A stretch of DNA of 64,000 bases from Novosphingobium naphthalenivorans NBRC 102051 (GCF_001590985.1 NZ_BCTX01000001.1:122446-186445), one strand, 5' to 3'. Positions 1 through 9,448 are shown, numbered from the stretch's first letter. Notes: generated from the letters alone by a model not told the origin. Numbers and translations are program-made.

Positions 1-234
1 ATGCAGATCGTCACCAAGCTGGGCGCCCCCATCCGCGCAAACGGCGGACGGCGCGAGTTCGTGCGCGGGACCTGGAACGGGCAAAGCGTGGTGCCCCAGG
101 TCATTCAGGACAGCGGCGCTCTCTCCGCACTGGCGGCCAGCAATGTCCTGATCGACCGCGAGGCCTTCGCGCCCGAAGGCAAGGCAGGAGATGAAGTGCG
201 CGTGTTCCTGCTCCAAAATGGCGGTATTGCTTGA
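1..234 (+). CDS. moeA: Molybdopterin molybdenumtransferase MoeA, C-terminal end (cut by window edge)
   Basis: These 77 residues read like the C-terminal beta-barrel domain (domain IV) of MoeA, ending in the typical hydrophobic strand GDEVRVFLL. MoeA inserts molybdate into adenylylated molybdopterin in the cytoplasm during molybdenum cofactor synthesis. Only the tail is present; the ATG at base 1 is probably an internal Met, because MoeA is about 400 residues. The position directly upstream of lexA matches the moaC-moeA-lexA order known from alphaproteobacteria, and this supports the call. The short length keeps it at moderate confidence. Confidence 0.7.
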   Translation: MQIVTKLGAPIRANGGRREFVRGTWNGQSVVPQVIQDSGALSALAASNVLIDREAFAPEGKAGDEVRVFLLQNGGIA

Positions 235-258
235 CGTTACCAATTTCGTTGCTTAATT

Positions 259-284
259 GTTCTCTCAATGTTCGCAATCAGAAC
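259..284 (+). promoter_or_regulatory. LexA operator (SOS box) in front of lexA
   Basis: GTTC-N7-GTTC, the alphaproteobacterial SOS box, lies at 259-273. The second GTTC (270-273) also pairs with GAAC at 281-284 across 7 bases, so two operator-like arrangements overlap. The site is 48-73 bases upstream of the lexA ATG, as expected for autorepression. Confidence 0.85.
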
Positions 285-331
285 ATTTCGGCGGAACATT
301 TCCGGCGAACGGCAAGCAAGAGGCAGCGACC

Positions 332-1018
332 ATGTTGACGCGCAAGCAGCACGAATTGCTCCGGTTCATCCAGACCCGGCTTGAGGAGAGCGGCATCTCC
401 CCCAGCTTTGAGGAAATGAAGGAAGCGCTGGACCTCAAGTCGAAGTCCGGGGTGCATCGCCTGATTTCCGCGCTGGAGGAACGCGGCTTCATCCGCCGCC
501 TGCCCAACCGTGCGCGTGCGCTCGAAGTGCTGCGCCAGCCCGAGGATGCGACGAGCAAGCCTGCCGCCGCCCGTCCCGCGCCGGCCAACAGCAACGAGAC
601 GGCGGCCCCGCGCGCGATGCCCGAGCCCGCCAACGACGTTATCGAAATTCCCCTGCACGGGCGCATCGCCGCCGGCGTTCCGATCGAGGCGCTGGAAGGC
701 CAGGCGACCCTGCCGGTTCCGGCCGCCCTGCTTGGTTCCGGCGAACACTACGCGCTGGAAGTTTCGGGCGACTCGATGGTCGATGCCGGCATTCTGGACG
801 GCGACTTCGCACTGGTGAAGCGGACGAACACGGCCCGCGACGGCGAAATCGTGGTCGCGCTGGTGCGCGGCGAGGAAGCGACGCTCAAGTACCTGCACCG
901 CGAAGGCGGCATGGTGCGGCTCGATCCGGCCAATACCGCATACGAACCGCAGATCTACGGGCCGGACGAAGTCGAGGTTCAGGGCAAGCTTGCGGGGCTG
1001 CTGCGGCGCTATCACTGA
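332..1018 (+). CDS. lexA: LexA repressor, SOS regulator with self-cleaving peptidase domain
   Basis: This 228-residue protein represses SOS genes until RecA filaments trigger its self-cleavage. Residues 1-65 form the winged helix DNA-binding domain, beginning [11 protein letters not shown] long Ala/Pro-rich linker follows (about 70-100), then the S24 peptidase domain. The cleavage bond is Ala114-Gly115 in GRIAAGVP. The catalytic pair is Ser148 (SGDSMVD) and Lys186. The start at 332 is chosen because the family begins at this MLTRKQ sequence; an in-frame ATG at 257 would place the SOS box inside the gene. The operator upstream indicates autoregulation. The gene converges with comEC, 15 bases away. 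Confidence 0.97.
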   Translation: MLTRKQHELLRFIQTRLEESGISPSFEEMKEALDLKSKSGVHRLISALEERGFIRRLPNRARALEVLRQPEDATSKPAAARPAPANSNETAAPRAMPEPANDVIEIPLHGRIAAGVPIEALEGQATLPVPAALLGSGEHYALEVSGDSMVDAGILDGDFALVKRTNTARDGEIVVALVRGEEATLKYLHREGGMVRLDPANTAYEPQIYGPDEVEVQGKLAGLLRRYH

Positions 1019-1033
1019 AGCACGGCGGCGCGC

Positions 1034-3235
1034 CTACTTTCCGGGGCGCCACCATCCATGTTCACCCTGCCCCTCGGCAACAGTCGTGACTTTGCCTGAG
1101 GCCAGATGGATGGCAAGGCCGCCGGTACGGTTCAGCGTTGAACGGTCGGCCTTGAGCCACGCCGGACGGCAACTGCGCGGCAACCAGCGGTCGGCAATCA
1201 CGATATCGGCCTTGTCGCAAGCCGCCGCGAGCATGCGTTCGGGCACCTCGTCACGCCCGCGCGCGATAAGCAGATGCCAGATGCGGTTCCTGCGGCGGAC
1301 CGGCACAGTGCAGAAATCGCTGTTGCACCGGGCGCCGGGCCAGCGTTCGATGAGGACAGGTTCCCCTTCCATCCCGGCCAGTTCCAGCAGGTTGTCGCGC
1401 ACATAGCTGCTTCGGCTGTCGCGCAGAACGAAAAGCCGCTCTCCCGCCGCATCGACAAGGCCGACATGGCGCCCGTCCCCAGTCACCAGCACATCGGGCG
1501 GCGCCATCGCGGCGAGGAGCAGTGTACCGGCAACGGCAGGAGCCAGACCCCACAAGCGCACTCGCCCGCTCCATAGCCCCAGCCACAGGCCGCCGCCGAC
1601 GAACAGCAGGAACGCTCCGGTTCCCATGGCCGGCATTACCGAAACCGCTCCGGGCCTTGCGGCAATCCCATGCGCGATACCAATCAGCAGGTCGATCGCA
1701 TGGCCCGCCAGCCACCATACCGGGGCGCCAGCTCCCGCCAGGTCCAGAACCAGAGCCGTCCCGACCAGCGGCATCACTACGAAAGTCGTGAGCGGAATGG
1801 CCAGGACATTGGCGAGCGCCCCGTAAACGCCTGCACGATGGAAGTGGTACAGCCCGATCGGCATGAGCGCGAGTTCGATCACCGTGCCCGTCAGCAGCAC
1901 CATCGCCAGATAGCGCAACGCGCGCGCGGCCATGGCTTCATCGCGCGGCGAAAGAAAGCGCCCGACAGGCTCGGCCGTTCCCAGACCGACGATCGCCAGA
2001 ACGGCCCCGAAACTCATCTGGAAACTCGGCCCGGCAAGCGACTCCGGCCAGAGCAGCAGAACGCAGAAGGCCGCGACAGCCAGCATCCGCAGCGAGAGCG
2101 GCTCACGCCCCAGCGCCAGTGCCGCCAGCACCAGCAAGGCGCCGATGCAGGATCGCACCGTCGGCACTTGCGCGCCGGTCAGCAGCGTATATCCGATTCC
2201 CGCCAGCGCGCCCGCGCCGGCCGCGAAGACCGGCAGGCGCACGCGCAGCGCCAGCCAGGGCGAGAGCGCCAGAAGCCGCAGGACCAGCAGATACGTTGCG
2301 CCGATCACGGCACTGACATGCAGCCCGCTGATCGACAGAAGATGCGCCAAGCCGGCATCGCGCATCGCCTGTGCATCGTCTTCGGCAATGCCGCCGCGAT
2401 CCCCTGTAACCAAGGCCGCCGCGATTCCCGCTTCACCGCCGCCGAGTCGTTCCCGCACATGGCGCGAGAGCCCGGCCCTCAGCGCCGCGAGACGGCCTCC
2501 GCTGTGCCCCTGCTCGACGATTTCGGGCGTCTCCAGCAGGGTTCCGGTTGCGGAGATCCCCGAGAACCAGGCCGTTCGCGCGAAATTGTAGGCGCCCGGA
2601 AGCATCGGCGGTGCCGGCGGCATCAACCGGGCCTTGAACCGGATCACATCTCCTGCCTCAGGCCCTGCGGAAGACCGGACCAGACCGTCTTTTTCCGGCA
2701 CATTCACCCGCACCTTGATCGCGCGCCCGTTGCCGGGATCGCGCATGGCAACGGTCAGCCTGTCCCGCCCCTGCGCGGGCTGCTCCTCCCGTTCGAGAAC
2801 CCTGCCGGTAAAGGTGCCGAAAACCGGCTTGGCGATGGATGGTTGACCGACCATGGCAGACCGCGCCCAGACCGTAAGGCACCCGGCGGCCAATGCCGGG
2901 AAAACCATCAAAAACATCGTGAAAACATGATAATAAAGATGCCTTGGCCACCGCAGGACAATCACTGTCCCGGTGAGGACAAACCACCCGGTGCACCATG
3001 CGATCCACCACCCGGGCGAAGGAAGCGCAAACCAGGCTCCTATTCCCGCGCCGAATGCCACCACTGACCATTGCGCTTGGCGAAACGCAGCTTGCGAAAG
3101 AAAAAATTCAAATTCGGCCAAACCCCTCGACAAGAGGCGTTTGCTGTTCCATGGCCGATGTTGCAGCGCAGCGCCGCGGACGGCGTCCGGGCGCGGATTT
3201 TCAGACGGTGCGGCCTGGCTCGCCATGGCGCGCAT
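1034..3235 (-). CDS. comEC: ComEC/Rec2-type DNA uptake membrane channel
   Basis: A 733-residue polytopic inner membrane protein of the ComEC/Rec2 family, which carries transforming single-stranded DNA across the inner membrane. It has an N-terminal membrane pair with a soluble DUF4131-like region, then the Competence domain with its many membrane helices (LLSISGLHVSAVIG is the family signature). The C-terminal 150 residues occupy the place of the metallo-beta-lactamase-like nuclease domain but show no HxHxDH motif. The start is uncertain: ATG at 3235 or 3226, both only 20-30 bases from gltX on the other strand. A longer reading frame upstream would overlap gltX and is not used. Other com genes are not seen here, so natural competence is not implied. 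Confidence 0.85.
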   Translation of the reverse strand: MRAMASQAAPSENPRPDAVRGAALQHRPWNSKRLLSRGLAEFEFFLSQAAFRQAQWSVVAFGAGIGAWFALPSPGWWIAWCTGWFVLTGTVIVLRWPRHLYYHVFTMFLMVFPALAAGCLTVWARSAMVGQPSIAKPVFGTFTGRVLEREEQPAQGRDRLTVAMRDPGNGRAIKVRVNVPEKDGLVRSSAGPEAGDVIRFKARLMPPAPPMLPGAYNFARTAWFSGISATGTLLETPEIVEQGHSGGRLAALRAGLSRHVRERLGGGEAGIAAALVTGDRGGIAEDDAQAMRDAGLAHLLSISGLHVSAVIGATYLLVLRLLALSPWLALRVRLPVFAAGAGALAGIGYTLLTGAQVPTVRSCIGALLVLAALALGREPLSLRMLAVAAFCVLLLWPESLAGPSFQMSFGAVLAIVGLGTAEPVGRFLSPRDEAMAARALRYLAMVLLTGTVIELALMPIGLYHFHRAGVYGALANVLAIPLTTFVVMPLVGTALVLDLAGAGAPVWWLAGHAIDLLIGIAHGIAARPGAVSVMPAMGTGAFLLFVGGGLWLGLWSGRVRLWGLAPAVAGTLLLAAMAPPDVLVTGDGRHVGLVDAAGERLFVLRDSRSSYVRDNLLELAGMEGEPVLIERWPGARCNSDFCTVPVRRRNRIWHLLIARGRDEVPERMLAAACDKADIVIADRWLPRSCRPAWLKADRSTLNRTGGLAIHLASGKVTTVAEGQGEHGWWRPGK

Positions 3236-3255
3236 AGGACAGGAAGGTACGGGGA

Positions 3256-4698
3256 ATGGCAAGCGGCAGTGCATCGGGCGGACCGGCAGGCAAGAAGCCC
3301 GTCGTAACGCGCTTTGCCCCCTCGCCCACCGGCTTCCTGCACATCGGCGGCGCGCGTACCGCACTGTTCAACTGGCTCTACGCCCGCCATCACGGCGGCA
3401 AGTATCTGTTGCGTGTGGAAGACACCGACCGCGTGCGCTCCACGGTGGAAGCGATCGACGCGATTTTCGACGGCCTTTCCTGGCTCGGCCTTGATGGCGA
3501 CGAGCCGCCGGTCTTCCAGTTCGCCCGCTCGCACCGCCACGCCGAAGTCGCGGACGAGCTGCTCCGGCACGGCCACGCCTACCGCTGCTACCTTACATCC
3601 GAGGAACTCGCCGAGCGCCGCCAGAAAGCGCAGGAAGAGCGCCGCCCGTTCCGAATCGAGAGCGAATGGCGCGATGCCGATCCCTCGACCTGGCCCGAAG
3701 ACCAGCCCTATGTCGTGCGCATCAAGGCGCCGCGCGAAGGCGAGACGGTCATCGAGGATCTCGTGCAGGGCACCGTCACGGTCCAGAATGCCGAGATCGA
3801 CGATTTCGTGATCCTGCGCAGCGACGGCACGCCGACCTACATGCTTGCCGTCGTGGTCGACGACAACGACATGGGCGTCACGCATGTCATCCGCGGCGAC
3901 GACCATCTCAACAACGCTTTCCGCCAGCTGGTGATCCTCAAGGGCATGGGCTGGGACATTCCCGAATATGCCCACGTCCCGCTGATCCACGGCGCGGACG
4001 GCGCGAAGCTCTCGAAGCGGCATGGCGCGCTCGGCGTCGATGCCTACCGCGACGAACTGGGCGTACTGCCCGAGGCCCTGTTCAATTACCTGCTGCGCCT
4101 CGGCTGGGGCCATGGCGATGAGGAAATCATCACCCGCGAGCAGGCCGTGGAATGGTTCGATATCGCGCATGTCGGCAAATCGCCGTCGCGTTTCGATCTT
4201 GCCAAGCTTCAGAATCTCAACGGACATTACTTGCGCGAAGCCGACGATGCGCGGCTTGCCGGCCTGATCCAGGCCCGCCTCGGTTGCGATGCAGACCTCG
4301 ATCTGCTCGCGCGCGCCATGCCCGTGCTCAAGGTCCGCGCCAAGGACCTTAACGATCTTGCAGAAGGTGCCGCCTTCCTGTTCGCCAAGCGCCCCCTCGA
4401 AATGACCGAGAAGGCGCAAGGGCTCCTGACCGATGAGGCGCGGGCGCGCCTCGCCGCGGTTCACGAGCGCCTGTCCACCGTGTCCGAATGGACGCTGGAC
4501 GGCCTGGAAGCCAACCTGAAGGCAATGGCCGAGGAACTCGGACTGGGACTCGGCAAGCTCGCGCAACCCTTGCGGGCAGCCCTGACGGGTCAGACGACCT
4601 CGCCGGGGATTTTCGACGTTTTGGTATTGCTCGGCCGGGAAGAGAGCCTCGCGCGTATCGGCGCACAGGCGGACGTCCCGGCGGGGTTTCAAGCATAA
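3256..4698 (+). CDS. gltX: Glutamyl-tRNA synthetase (class I)
   Basis: This 480-residue enzyme charges tRNA-Glu (and in many alphaproteobacteria also tRNA-Gln, for later amidation) with glutamate and ATP. The class I signature is present as [15 protein letters not shown] near residues 20-34, and the KMSKS-equivalent loop is KLSKRHG from residue 251. Length is normal for the family. The ATG at 3256 follows AGGAAGG and GGGGA. The stop codon overlaps the ribosome binding site of gltA 12 bases downstream, so the two are probably co-transcribed. The gene is divergent from comEC with almost no intergenic room, so its promoter probably lies inside the comEC 5' end. Confidence 0.96.
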   Translation: MASGSASGGPAGKKPVVTRFAPSPTGFLHIGGARTALFNWLYARHHGGKYLLRVEDTDRVRSTVEAIDAIFDGLSWLGLDGDEPPVFQFARSHRHAEVADELLRHGHAYRCYLTSEELAERRQKAQEERRPFRIESEWRDADPSTWPEDQPYVVRIKAPREGETVIEDLVQGTVTVQNAEIDDFVILRSDGTPTYMLAVVVDDNDMGVTHVIRGDDHLNNAFRQLVILKGMGWDIPEYAHVPLIHGADGAKLSKRHGALGVDAYRDELGVLPEALFNYLLRLGWGHGDEEIITREQAVEWFDIAHVGKSPSRFDLAKLQNLNGHYLREADDARLAGLIQARLGCDADLDLLARAMPVLKVRAKDLNDLAEGAAFLFAKRPLEMTEKAQGLLTDEARARLAAVHERLSTVSEWTLDGLEANLKAMAEELGLGLGKLAQPLRAALTGQTTSPGIFDVLVLLGREESLARIGAQADVPAGFQA

Positions 4699-4710
4699 GG
4701 AGAAAAACTG

Positions 4711-5994
4711 GTGGGTGATCAGGTCAAGCTGAGTGCCGGCGGCGCTGAATACGACTATCCTGTCCTCAAGGGCAGCGTCGGGCCGGATGTTGTCGATATC
4801 CGCAAGCTCTATGGCCAGACGGGCATGTTCACGTTTGACCCTGGCTTTACCTCGACCGCCAGCTGCGAGAGCGCGCTGACCTACATCGACGGTGACGAAG
4901 GCGTCCTGCTTCACCGTGGCTACCCGATCGGCCAGCTCGCCGAAAGCTCGTCGTTCATGGAAGTCAGCTACCTGCTGCTGAATGGTGAACTGCCGAGCAA
5001 GGATGAACTGGAAACCTTCGAGTTCACCATCAGCCGTCACACCATGCTGCACGAGCAGCTGCGCCAGTTCTACCAGGGTTTCCGCCGCGACGCGCACCCG
5101 ATGGCGATCATGTGCGGCGTGGTCGGGGCGCTTTCGGCGTTCTACCACGACTCCACCGACATCGCCGATCCGGTGCAGCGCAAGATCGCCAGCCACCGCC
5201 TGATCGCCAAGATGCCGACGATCGCTGCCATGGCCTACAAGTATTCGGTCGGCCAGCCGTTCGTCTATCCGGACAACAGCCTGTCCTACACCGGCAACTT
5301 CCTGCGCATGACGTTCGGCGTTCCGGCCGAGGAATACGAAGTGATCCCGGCCGTCGAAAAGGCCATGGACCGCATCTTCATCCTCCACGCCGACCACGAG
5401 CAGAACGCTTCGACCTCGACCGTGCGTCTCGCCGGTTCTTCGGGCGCGAACCCCTTCGCCTGCATCGCGGCCGGCATTGCCTGCCTGTGGGGCCCGGCGC
5501 ATGGCGGCGCGAACGAAGCCGCGCTCAACATGCTCAAGGAAATCGGCACGCCGGACAAGATCGCGCACTACATCGAGCGCGCCAAGGACAAGAACGACCC
5601 GTTCCGCCTGATGGGCTTCGGCCACCGCGTCTACAAGAACTACGACCCGCGTGCGACGGTCATGCAGACCACCGTTCGCGAAGTGTTCGAAGCGCTCAAG
5701 GTCGACGATCCGCTGTTCGAGACCGCGCTGCGCCTTGAGGAAATCGCGCTCAGCGATCCTTACTTCATCGAGAAGAAGCTGTTCCCGAACGTCGACTTCT
5801 ACTCGGGCATCATCCTCAACGCGATCGGCTTCCCGACCACGATGTTCACCGTGCTCTTCGCCCTCGCCCGCACCGTGGGCTGGGTTGCGCAGTGGAACGA
5901 AATGATCTCGGACCCCGGCCAGAAGATCGGTCGCCCGCGCCAGCTCTACACCGGCCCGACGCAGCGGGACTACGTGCCGCTCGGCCAGCGCTGA
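4711..5994 (+). CDS. gltA: Citrate synthase, GTG start
   Basis: Condenses acetyl-CoA and oxaloacetate to citrate and CoA in the TCA cycle. The 427-residue length and sequence fit the hexameric Gram-negative type. Catalytic residues fall at the same numbers as in the E. coli enzyme: His264 ([10 protein letters not shown]), His305 (GFGHRVYK) and Asp362 (NVDFYSG). Translation starts at GTG 4711 behind TAAGGAG, which overlaps the gltX stop codon; this suggests translational coupling. A strong terminator follows 27 bases after the stop codon. Confidence 0.97.
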   Translation: MGDQVKLSAGGAEYDYPVLKGSVGPDVVDIRKLYGQTGMFTFDPGFTSTASCESALTYIDGDEGVLLHRGYPIGQLAESSSFMEVSYLLLNGELPSKDELETFEFTISRHTMLHEQLRQFYQGFRRDAHPMAIMCGVVGALSAFYHDSTDIADPVQRKIASHRLIAKMPTIAAMAYKYSVGQPFVYPDNSLSYTGNFLRMTFGVPAEEYEVIPAVEKAMDRIFILHADHEQNASTSTVRLAGSSGANPFACIAAGIACLWGPAHGGANEAALNMLKEIGTPDKIAHYIERAKDKNDPFRLMGFGHRVYKNYDPRATVMQTTVREVFEALKVDDPLFETALRLEEIALSDPYFIEKKLFPNVDFYSGIILNAIGFPTTMFTVLFALARTVGWVAQWNEMISDPGQKIGRPRQLYTGPTQRDYVPLGQR

Positions 5995-6020
5995 GTTCGG
6001 CTGCGACACATCGCACCAAA

Positions 6021-6056
6021 GAAAAAAGCCCTCGCGAAAGCGGGGGCTTTTTTCTT
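6021..6056. terminator. Rho-independent terminator between gltA and the convergent cytochrome c gene
   Basis: A 10-bp stem (AAGCCCTCGC with GCGGGGGCTT, one G-T pair) closes on a GAAA loop and is flanked by A- and T-runs on both sides. It can end transcription from both strands. Confidence 0.9.
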
Positions 6057-6105
6057 TCTACCGCGTTCTTTCCGGCCGGTCGCGCGGCGGCGAACCGACC
6101 GGAGC

Positions 6106-6708
6106 CTACTTCGGCTCTTTCGGGAAATGAGCCTGAATATAGGTCGTCACGGCCCAGATCTCATCCGAAGTCAGGCTATCCTTGAAGGCAGGCATCGCCG
6201 ATCCGAACTGGGCGCCGCCTTCCGCCACGGTCCAGTAGATGAAGGGATCCCACTGCCCCATCGGCCGGTCCGCCAGCCACGCCAGATTACCGGGAGGCGG
6301 CGTCAGGCTGGCCGCGGCCGGTCCATCACCCAATCCTTGCGCACCGTGACACGCCGCACAGTTCACGGCATAGACCGTAGCGCCGCGCTTCAGCGTTTCT
6401 GCTGTTCCCGGCAAGGGATTGGTCATCGATCGATAGGGCTCGGGAATCCCCTGCATCATCGCGGCACGATGGCGGGCGATAGGCCCGCCTCCCCGGCCGC
6501 CTGGTCCCATACCCATCTGGCCCATACCCATCTGGCCCATACCCATCTGGCCCATTCCCATCTGCATGAGCCCCGCGCCGCGGTTGCCGTCCGGTGCTGG
6601 AGACAGGGCCGGAGACAAGGCCGGAGACAAGGGAGCCGATCCGCCATAAGCGGCGGCTCCCGCAACCAGTGTCACGGCGAGAACTGCACCCATCGTCAAA
6701 GTCCGCAT
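6106..6708 (-). CDS. Exported c-type cytochrome with Met-rich repeat segment
   Basis: A 200-residue secreted mono-haem cytochrome c. Residues 1-22 form a signal peptide. Residues 27-40 are a short LSPA repeat. Residues 48-70 hold four copies of a five-residue Met/Gly/Gln unit (MGMGQ). The cytochrome domain runs from about 100 to 198, with haem site Cys117-Cys120-His121 (CAACH) and a probable axial Met in SAMPAF. The start at 6708 has an excellent Shine-Dalgarno sequence, CAGGAGG; the frame stays open 25 codons further upstream but without such a site. The electron partner is not evident from the neighbours. The Met-rich stretch could bind copper, which is inference only. Confidence 0.85.
   Translation of the reverse strand: MRTLTMGAVLAVTLVAGAAAYGGSAPLSPALSPALSPAPDGNRGAGLMQMGMGQMGMGQMGMGQMGMGPGGRGGGPIARHRAAMMQGIPEPYRSMTNPLPGTAETLKRGATVYAVNCAACHGAQGLGDGPAAASLTPPPGNLAWLADRPMGQWDPFIYWTVAEGGAQFGSAMPAFKDSLTSDEIWAVTTYIQAHFPKEPK
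6511..6567 (-). repeat. 15-bp tandem repeat inside the cytochrome c gene
   Basis: Three exact 15-base units (ACCCATCTGGCCCAT on the plus strand) at 6511-6525, 6526-6540 and 6541-6555, plus a degenerate fourth. They encode the MGMGQ repeats. Copy number could vary by slippage without breaking the frame. Confidence 0.85.
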
Positions 6709-6948
6709 AGCAACCTCCTGATCATGGTTTCGGCCGGCCGGAACAGGCACGCTATCATCAGGCCACCGCGCTGTTCCTCGCACAGGGTAACGGAAAAGCA
6801 GGCCAGATTGGCGCGTGTCATCAGCATCGGCTTTCCATGCTGTACCGATCGAGTCGACACGCCATTGTAGCCCTTTGAGCCGGTCGGAACATGATCTCTG
6901 GCAAAGCGCCCCGCCCGTTTTCAGAAGGCACGCGGGATCAGCCTCTTG
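6709..6948. other. Intergenic region upstream of the cytochrome c gene
   Basis: About 240 bases between the cytochrome c start and the end of the penicillin-binding protein gene, both on the minus strand. It should hold the cytochrome promoter. I see no clear operator, no terminator with a T-run and no small gene that I would defend. Confidence 0.5.
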
Positions 6949-9063
6949 TCAGGGCCCCGCCTTCGCGGCCTCATCGGCTGCCTTGCGTTTCGCCTCCGCG
7001 GCCTGATCCAGCGCGCGCTGCACATCATCGCCAGCCTTGCCGAGCTGGTTGACGATCTGATCGCCGTTGATCTTGAGACCACCACTGTCGATGTGCAGGT
7101 CGATCGGATTGCCGTTGATCTGACCACTGATAACCGCCTGCCCGTTCTCAATGCGCAAGTTGCCCACATCGCCGAGAGGGATCTCGCCGAGATCGGGCAA
7201 GTCGAGCGGCTGCACCGGCCCGCTGGGATCGGGATGCGGTTGGGGCGCGGCTCTTTCACCCAGCGCATCCTTCATGAAATCGGCCCAGATCTGCGCGGGG
7301 ACACCGCCGCCATGCATGCCTTTCAGCGGCGAGTTGTCATCGTTGCCGACCCACACGCCCACCACCAGATTGCCGGCATAGCCGACGAACAGGGCGTCGC
7401 GGTTTTCCTGGCTGGTGCCGGTCTTGCCGTAGTTCGGCGCCTGCAGCATCGCAGCGCGGCCGGTTCCCCGGTTGATCGTCGCCCGCAACATCTTTTCGAT
7501 ATTGGCGTGGACTTCGGTGGAGAGGCTGTGCTTGCGCCCCAGAAGGCCATCGAACCAGCCTTCCTTTTCCGCCGGAAACGCCGTCGGCTTGACGGGAAAA
7601 CGGTTCCCCGCAACCCCGGCATAGGCCGCTGTCAGCTCCATCAGGTTCATGGTCGCCGTCCCCAGCGCCATGCTCGGATCGCCCTTGGGCAGCGGCGACG
7701 TCACGCCGAGCGAACGCGCCATGTCGATCACCGCCGTGTCGCCGACCTTGTTCAGCAGCCGCACCGCCGCGACGTTGCTGGAGTGCGCGAAAGCATCTTC
7801 CAGCGTGATCGTCGGCGAGTAATGCCCACCGGAATTTTCGGGCCGGTAGCTGCCGGTCGTGAACGGCGTGTTCTCGATCGTGTCGGTAGGCTTCATGCCT
7901 TCGCGCAGCGCGGCAAGATAGACGAACAGCTTGAAGGTCGAACCGGGCTGGCGCTGCGCCTGTGTTGCCCGGTTGAACGGGGAATCGGCGTAGTCCTTGC
8001 CCCCCACCATGGCGACGACTTCCCCGTTGGGATGCATGGCCACCAGCGCCACTTGCGCCTGGCCCAGCCCGGCGCGGGCAATCGCCCGGCGGGCAGCGGC
8101 CTGCAGATGCGCATCGAGCGTCGTCGTGTACGTCTTCTTCGCGTAGCTGTCCTCATCGAGAGTGCGGGCCTGCGGCAGTGCCCAGTCGGCGAAGTAGGTT
8201 CCGGTCGGCAGATCCGCGCGGGTACGCACGTCCAGGCGCGGCGCACGCACGGCGCGGGCCTGCTGCGCCGTCAGATACCCGGCCTCGACCATCGCGTGCA
8301 GCACGACGCGCATACGCTGTTCCGCGCGGTCGTAATGCTTGCTCGGCGCGAGGCTGGACGGCGCCTTCATCAGACCCGCGAGCATTGCGCCCTGGGCAAG
8401 CGTGAGCTTTTCGGGCTGGCGGTGGAAGTAATGCAGCGAGGCGGCCCGCAGGCCATAGGTATTGTCGCCGAAATAGGCATTGGAGAGATAGCGCTGCAGG
8501 ATCTCGTCCTTGGTCAGCCAGGCTTCCAGCCAGAAGGCGATCAGCATCTCTCGCGCCTTGCGGCCCAGCGTGCGGTCCGCCGAAAGGAACGTGAACTTGG
8601 CAAGCTGCTGCGTGATCGTGCTGCCACCTTCCATGCGGCCCGTGGTCATATTGGTCCACAAGGCGCGGGCCATGCCGCGCGGGTCTATGCCCCAATGGCT
8701 GTAGAAGCGCCGGTCCTCGATCGCGAGGAAGGCCTGCGGCACATGTTCGGGAAGTTTCGCGATCTCGACCGGCGCTTCCACCATCGCCCCGTTGCGCGCG
8801 ATCGGCGTGCCGTCGGCTGCCAGCAGCGTGATCTGCGGCGGCGAAATCGGCTGCAGCGATTTCGACAGCGGCGCCGTGACGGCCAGCCATCCGACGATCA
8901 GGAAGAAACCCAGCAGCAGCACGGCAAGGATGCGCACGGCATACCAGCCCCGCGAATGCCCCCGTTTCGGCTCCTCTTCGGAGTCCGCTACGGTCCCATC
9001 ATACGATAGCGCGAAATCCGCCTCGTCCGCATCGAGCGGAGGAAGGCTGCGCAAGTCATCCAT
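6949..9063 (-). CDS. Bifunctional class A penicillin-binding protein (PBP1A family)
   Basis: A 704-residue inner membrane enzyme that polymerises glycan strands and cross-links peptidoglycan in the periplasm. After a cytoplasmic tail, one membrane segment lies at about 44-63. The GT51 transglycosylase domain has the catalytic Glu116 in EDRRFYSHWG and the motif GGSTITQQLAK. The transpeptidase domain has STFK (nucleophile Ser), SSN and KTGTS. The last 70 residues are an acidic and Ala/Lys-rich tail. The start is ambiguous: ATG 9063 lacks a clear Shine-Dalgarno sequence, while an in-frame TTG at 9075 has GAGAAG at good distance. It is transcribed alone, with a divergent small membrane gene upstream. 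Confidence 0.93.
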   Translation of the reverse strand: MDDLRSLPPLDADEADFALSYDGTVADSEEEPKRGHSRGWYAVRILAVLLLGFFLIVGWLAVTAPLSKSLQPISPPQITLLAADGTPIARNGAMVEAPVEIAKLPEHVPQAFLAIEDRRFYSHWGIDPRGMARALWTNMTTGRMEGGSTITQQLAKFTFLSADRTLGRKAREMLIAFWLEAWLTKDEILQRYLSNAYFGDNTYGLRAASLHYFHRQPEKLTLAQGAMLAGLMKAPSSLAPSKHYDRAEQRMRVVLHAMVEAGYLTAQQARAVRAPRLDVRTRADLPTGTYFADWALPQARTLDEDSYAKKTYTTTLDAHLQAAARRAIARAGLGQAQVALVAMHPNGEVVAMVGGKDYADSPFNRATQAQRQPGSTFKLFVYLAALREGMKPTDTIENTPFTTGSYRPENSGGHYSPTITLEDAFAHSSNVAAVRLLNKVGDTAVIDMARSLGVTSPLPKGDPSMALGTATMNLMELTAAYAGVAGNRFPVKPTAFPAEKEGWFDGLLGRKHSLSTEVHANIEKMLRATINRGTGRAAMLQAPNYGKTGTSQENRDALFVGYAGNLVVGVWVGNDDNSPLKGMHGGGVPAQIWADFMKDALGERAAPQPHPDPSGPVQPLDLPDLGEIPLGDVGNLRIENGQAVISGQINGNPIDLHIDSGGLKINGDQIVNQLGKAGDDVQRALDQAAEAKRKAADEAAKAGP

Positions 9064-9165
9064 TTTCAACGCCAAGCCAAAAGCTTCTCATGCAGGGCAT
9101 CCATAGCACCGGATTCTGCCGGAACGAACCTTTCTTGATACGGAACGGAAGCGCTGGACATTCCG

Positions 9166-9196
9166 CCGGATGCGGCCACAATCTGGCCGCATCCGG
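9166..9196. repeat. 12-bp perfect inverted repeat between divergent genes
   Basis: CCGGATGCGGCC at 9166-9177 and its exact complement at 9185-9196, separated by 7 bases. It lies 41 bases before the small membrane gene at 9238 and 100 bases from the divergent penicillin-binding protein gene, so it is not placed as a terminator. It may be an operator or a 5' leader hairpin. Confidence 0.6.
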
Positions 9197-9237
9197 ACCG
9201 CATCGTTTCAGCATTCCGGACGGGACGCGACATAACC

Positions 9238-9447
9238 ATGCTGTTTTTGAGGATCATTGCCTTCGTTTTCGGCGTGCTCGCCATCGCCATGGGGCTGTTG
9301 TGGGTTTGTCAGGGCACCGGCGTGCTGATGTGGCCGGAAGACAGCTTCATGCTGGCGAACCGGACCTGGGCAATCCGCGGCGCCGTGCTGGCGGCGGTTG
9401 GTTTCATCGCGCTCTGGCTTGTGCTGCGCCGGAACGGGACCGGCTAA
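9238..9447 (+). CDS. Small two-helix membrane protein, unknown function
   Basis: A 69-residue protein that I cannot assign. It has a hydrophobic N-terminal helix (about 2-25, with FVFGVLAIAMGLLWV) and a second at about 46-64, joined by a short loop with TWAIRGA, ending in basic residues. This is an inner membrane hairpin topology. It is alone on the plus strand between minus-strand neighbours and ends one base before the end of the histidine-kinase-like gene. The ATG at 9238 has no strong Shine-Dalgarno sequence. Codon composition resembles the neighbours, so I take it as real. Confidence 0.6.
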   Translation: MLFLRIIAFVFGVLAIAMGLLWVCQGTGVLMWPEDSFMLANRTWAIRGAVLAAVGFIALWLVLRRNGTG

Positions 9448-9448
9448 A

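Noticed and set aside
281..297. GAAC-N9-GAAC as an additional SOS box
   Set aside because: The spacing is 9, not the 7 of alphaproteobacterial LexA; only its first GAAC is used in the overlapping arrangement reported.
3040..6009. A 989-codon open frame on the minus strand across gltX and gltA
   Set aside because: It lies antisense to two certain genes and its protein is rich in His/Arg/Asp with no family features; it results from third-position GC bias.
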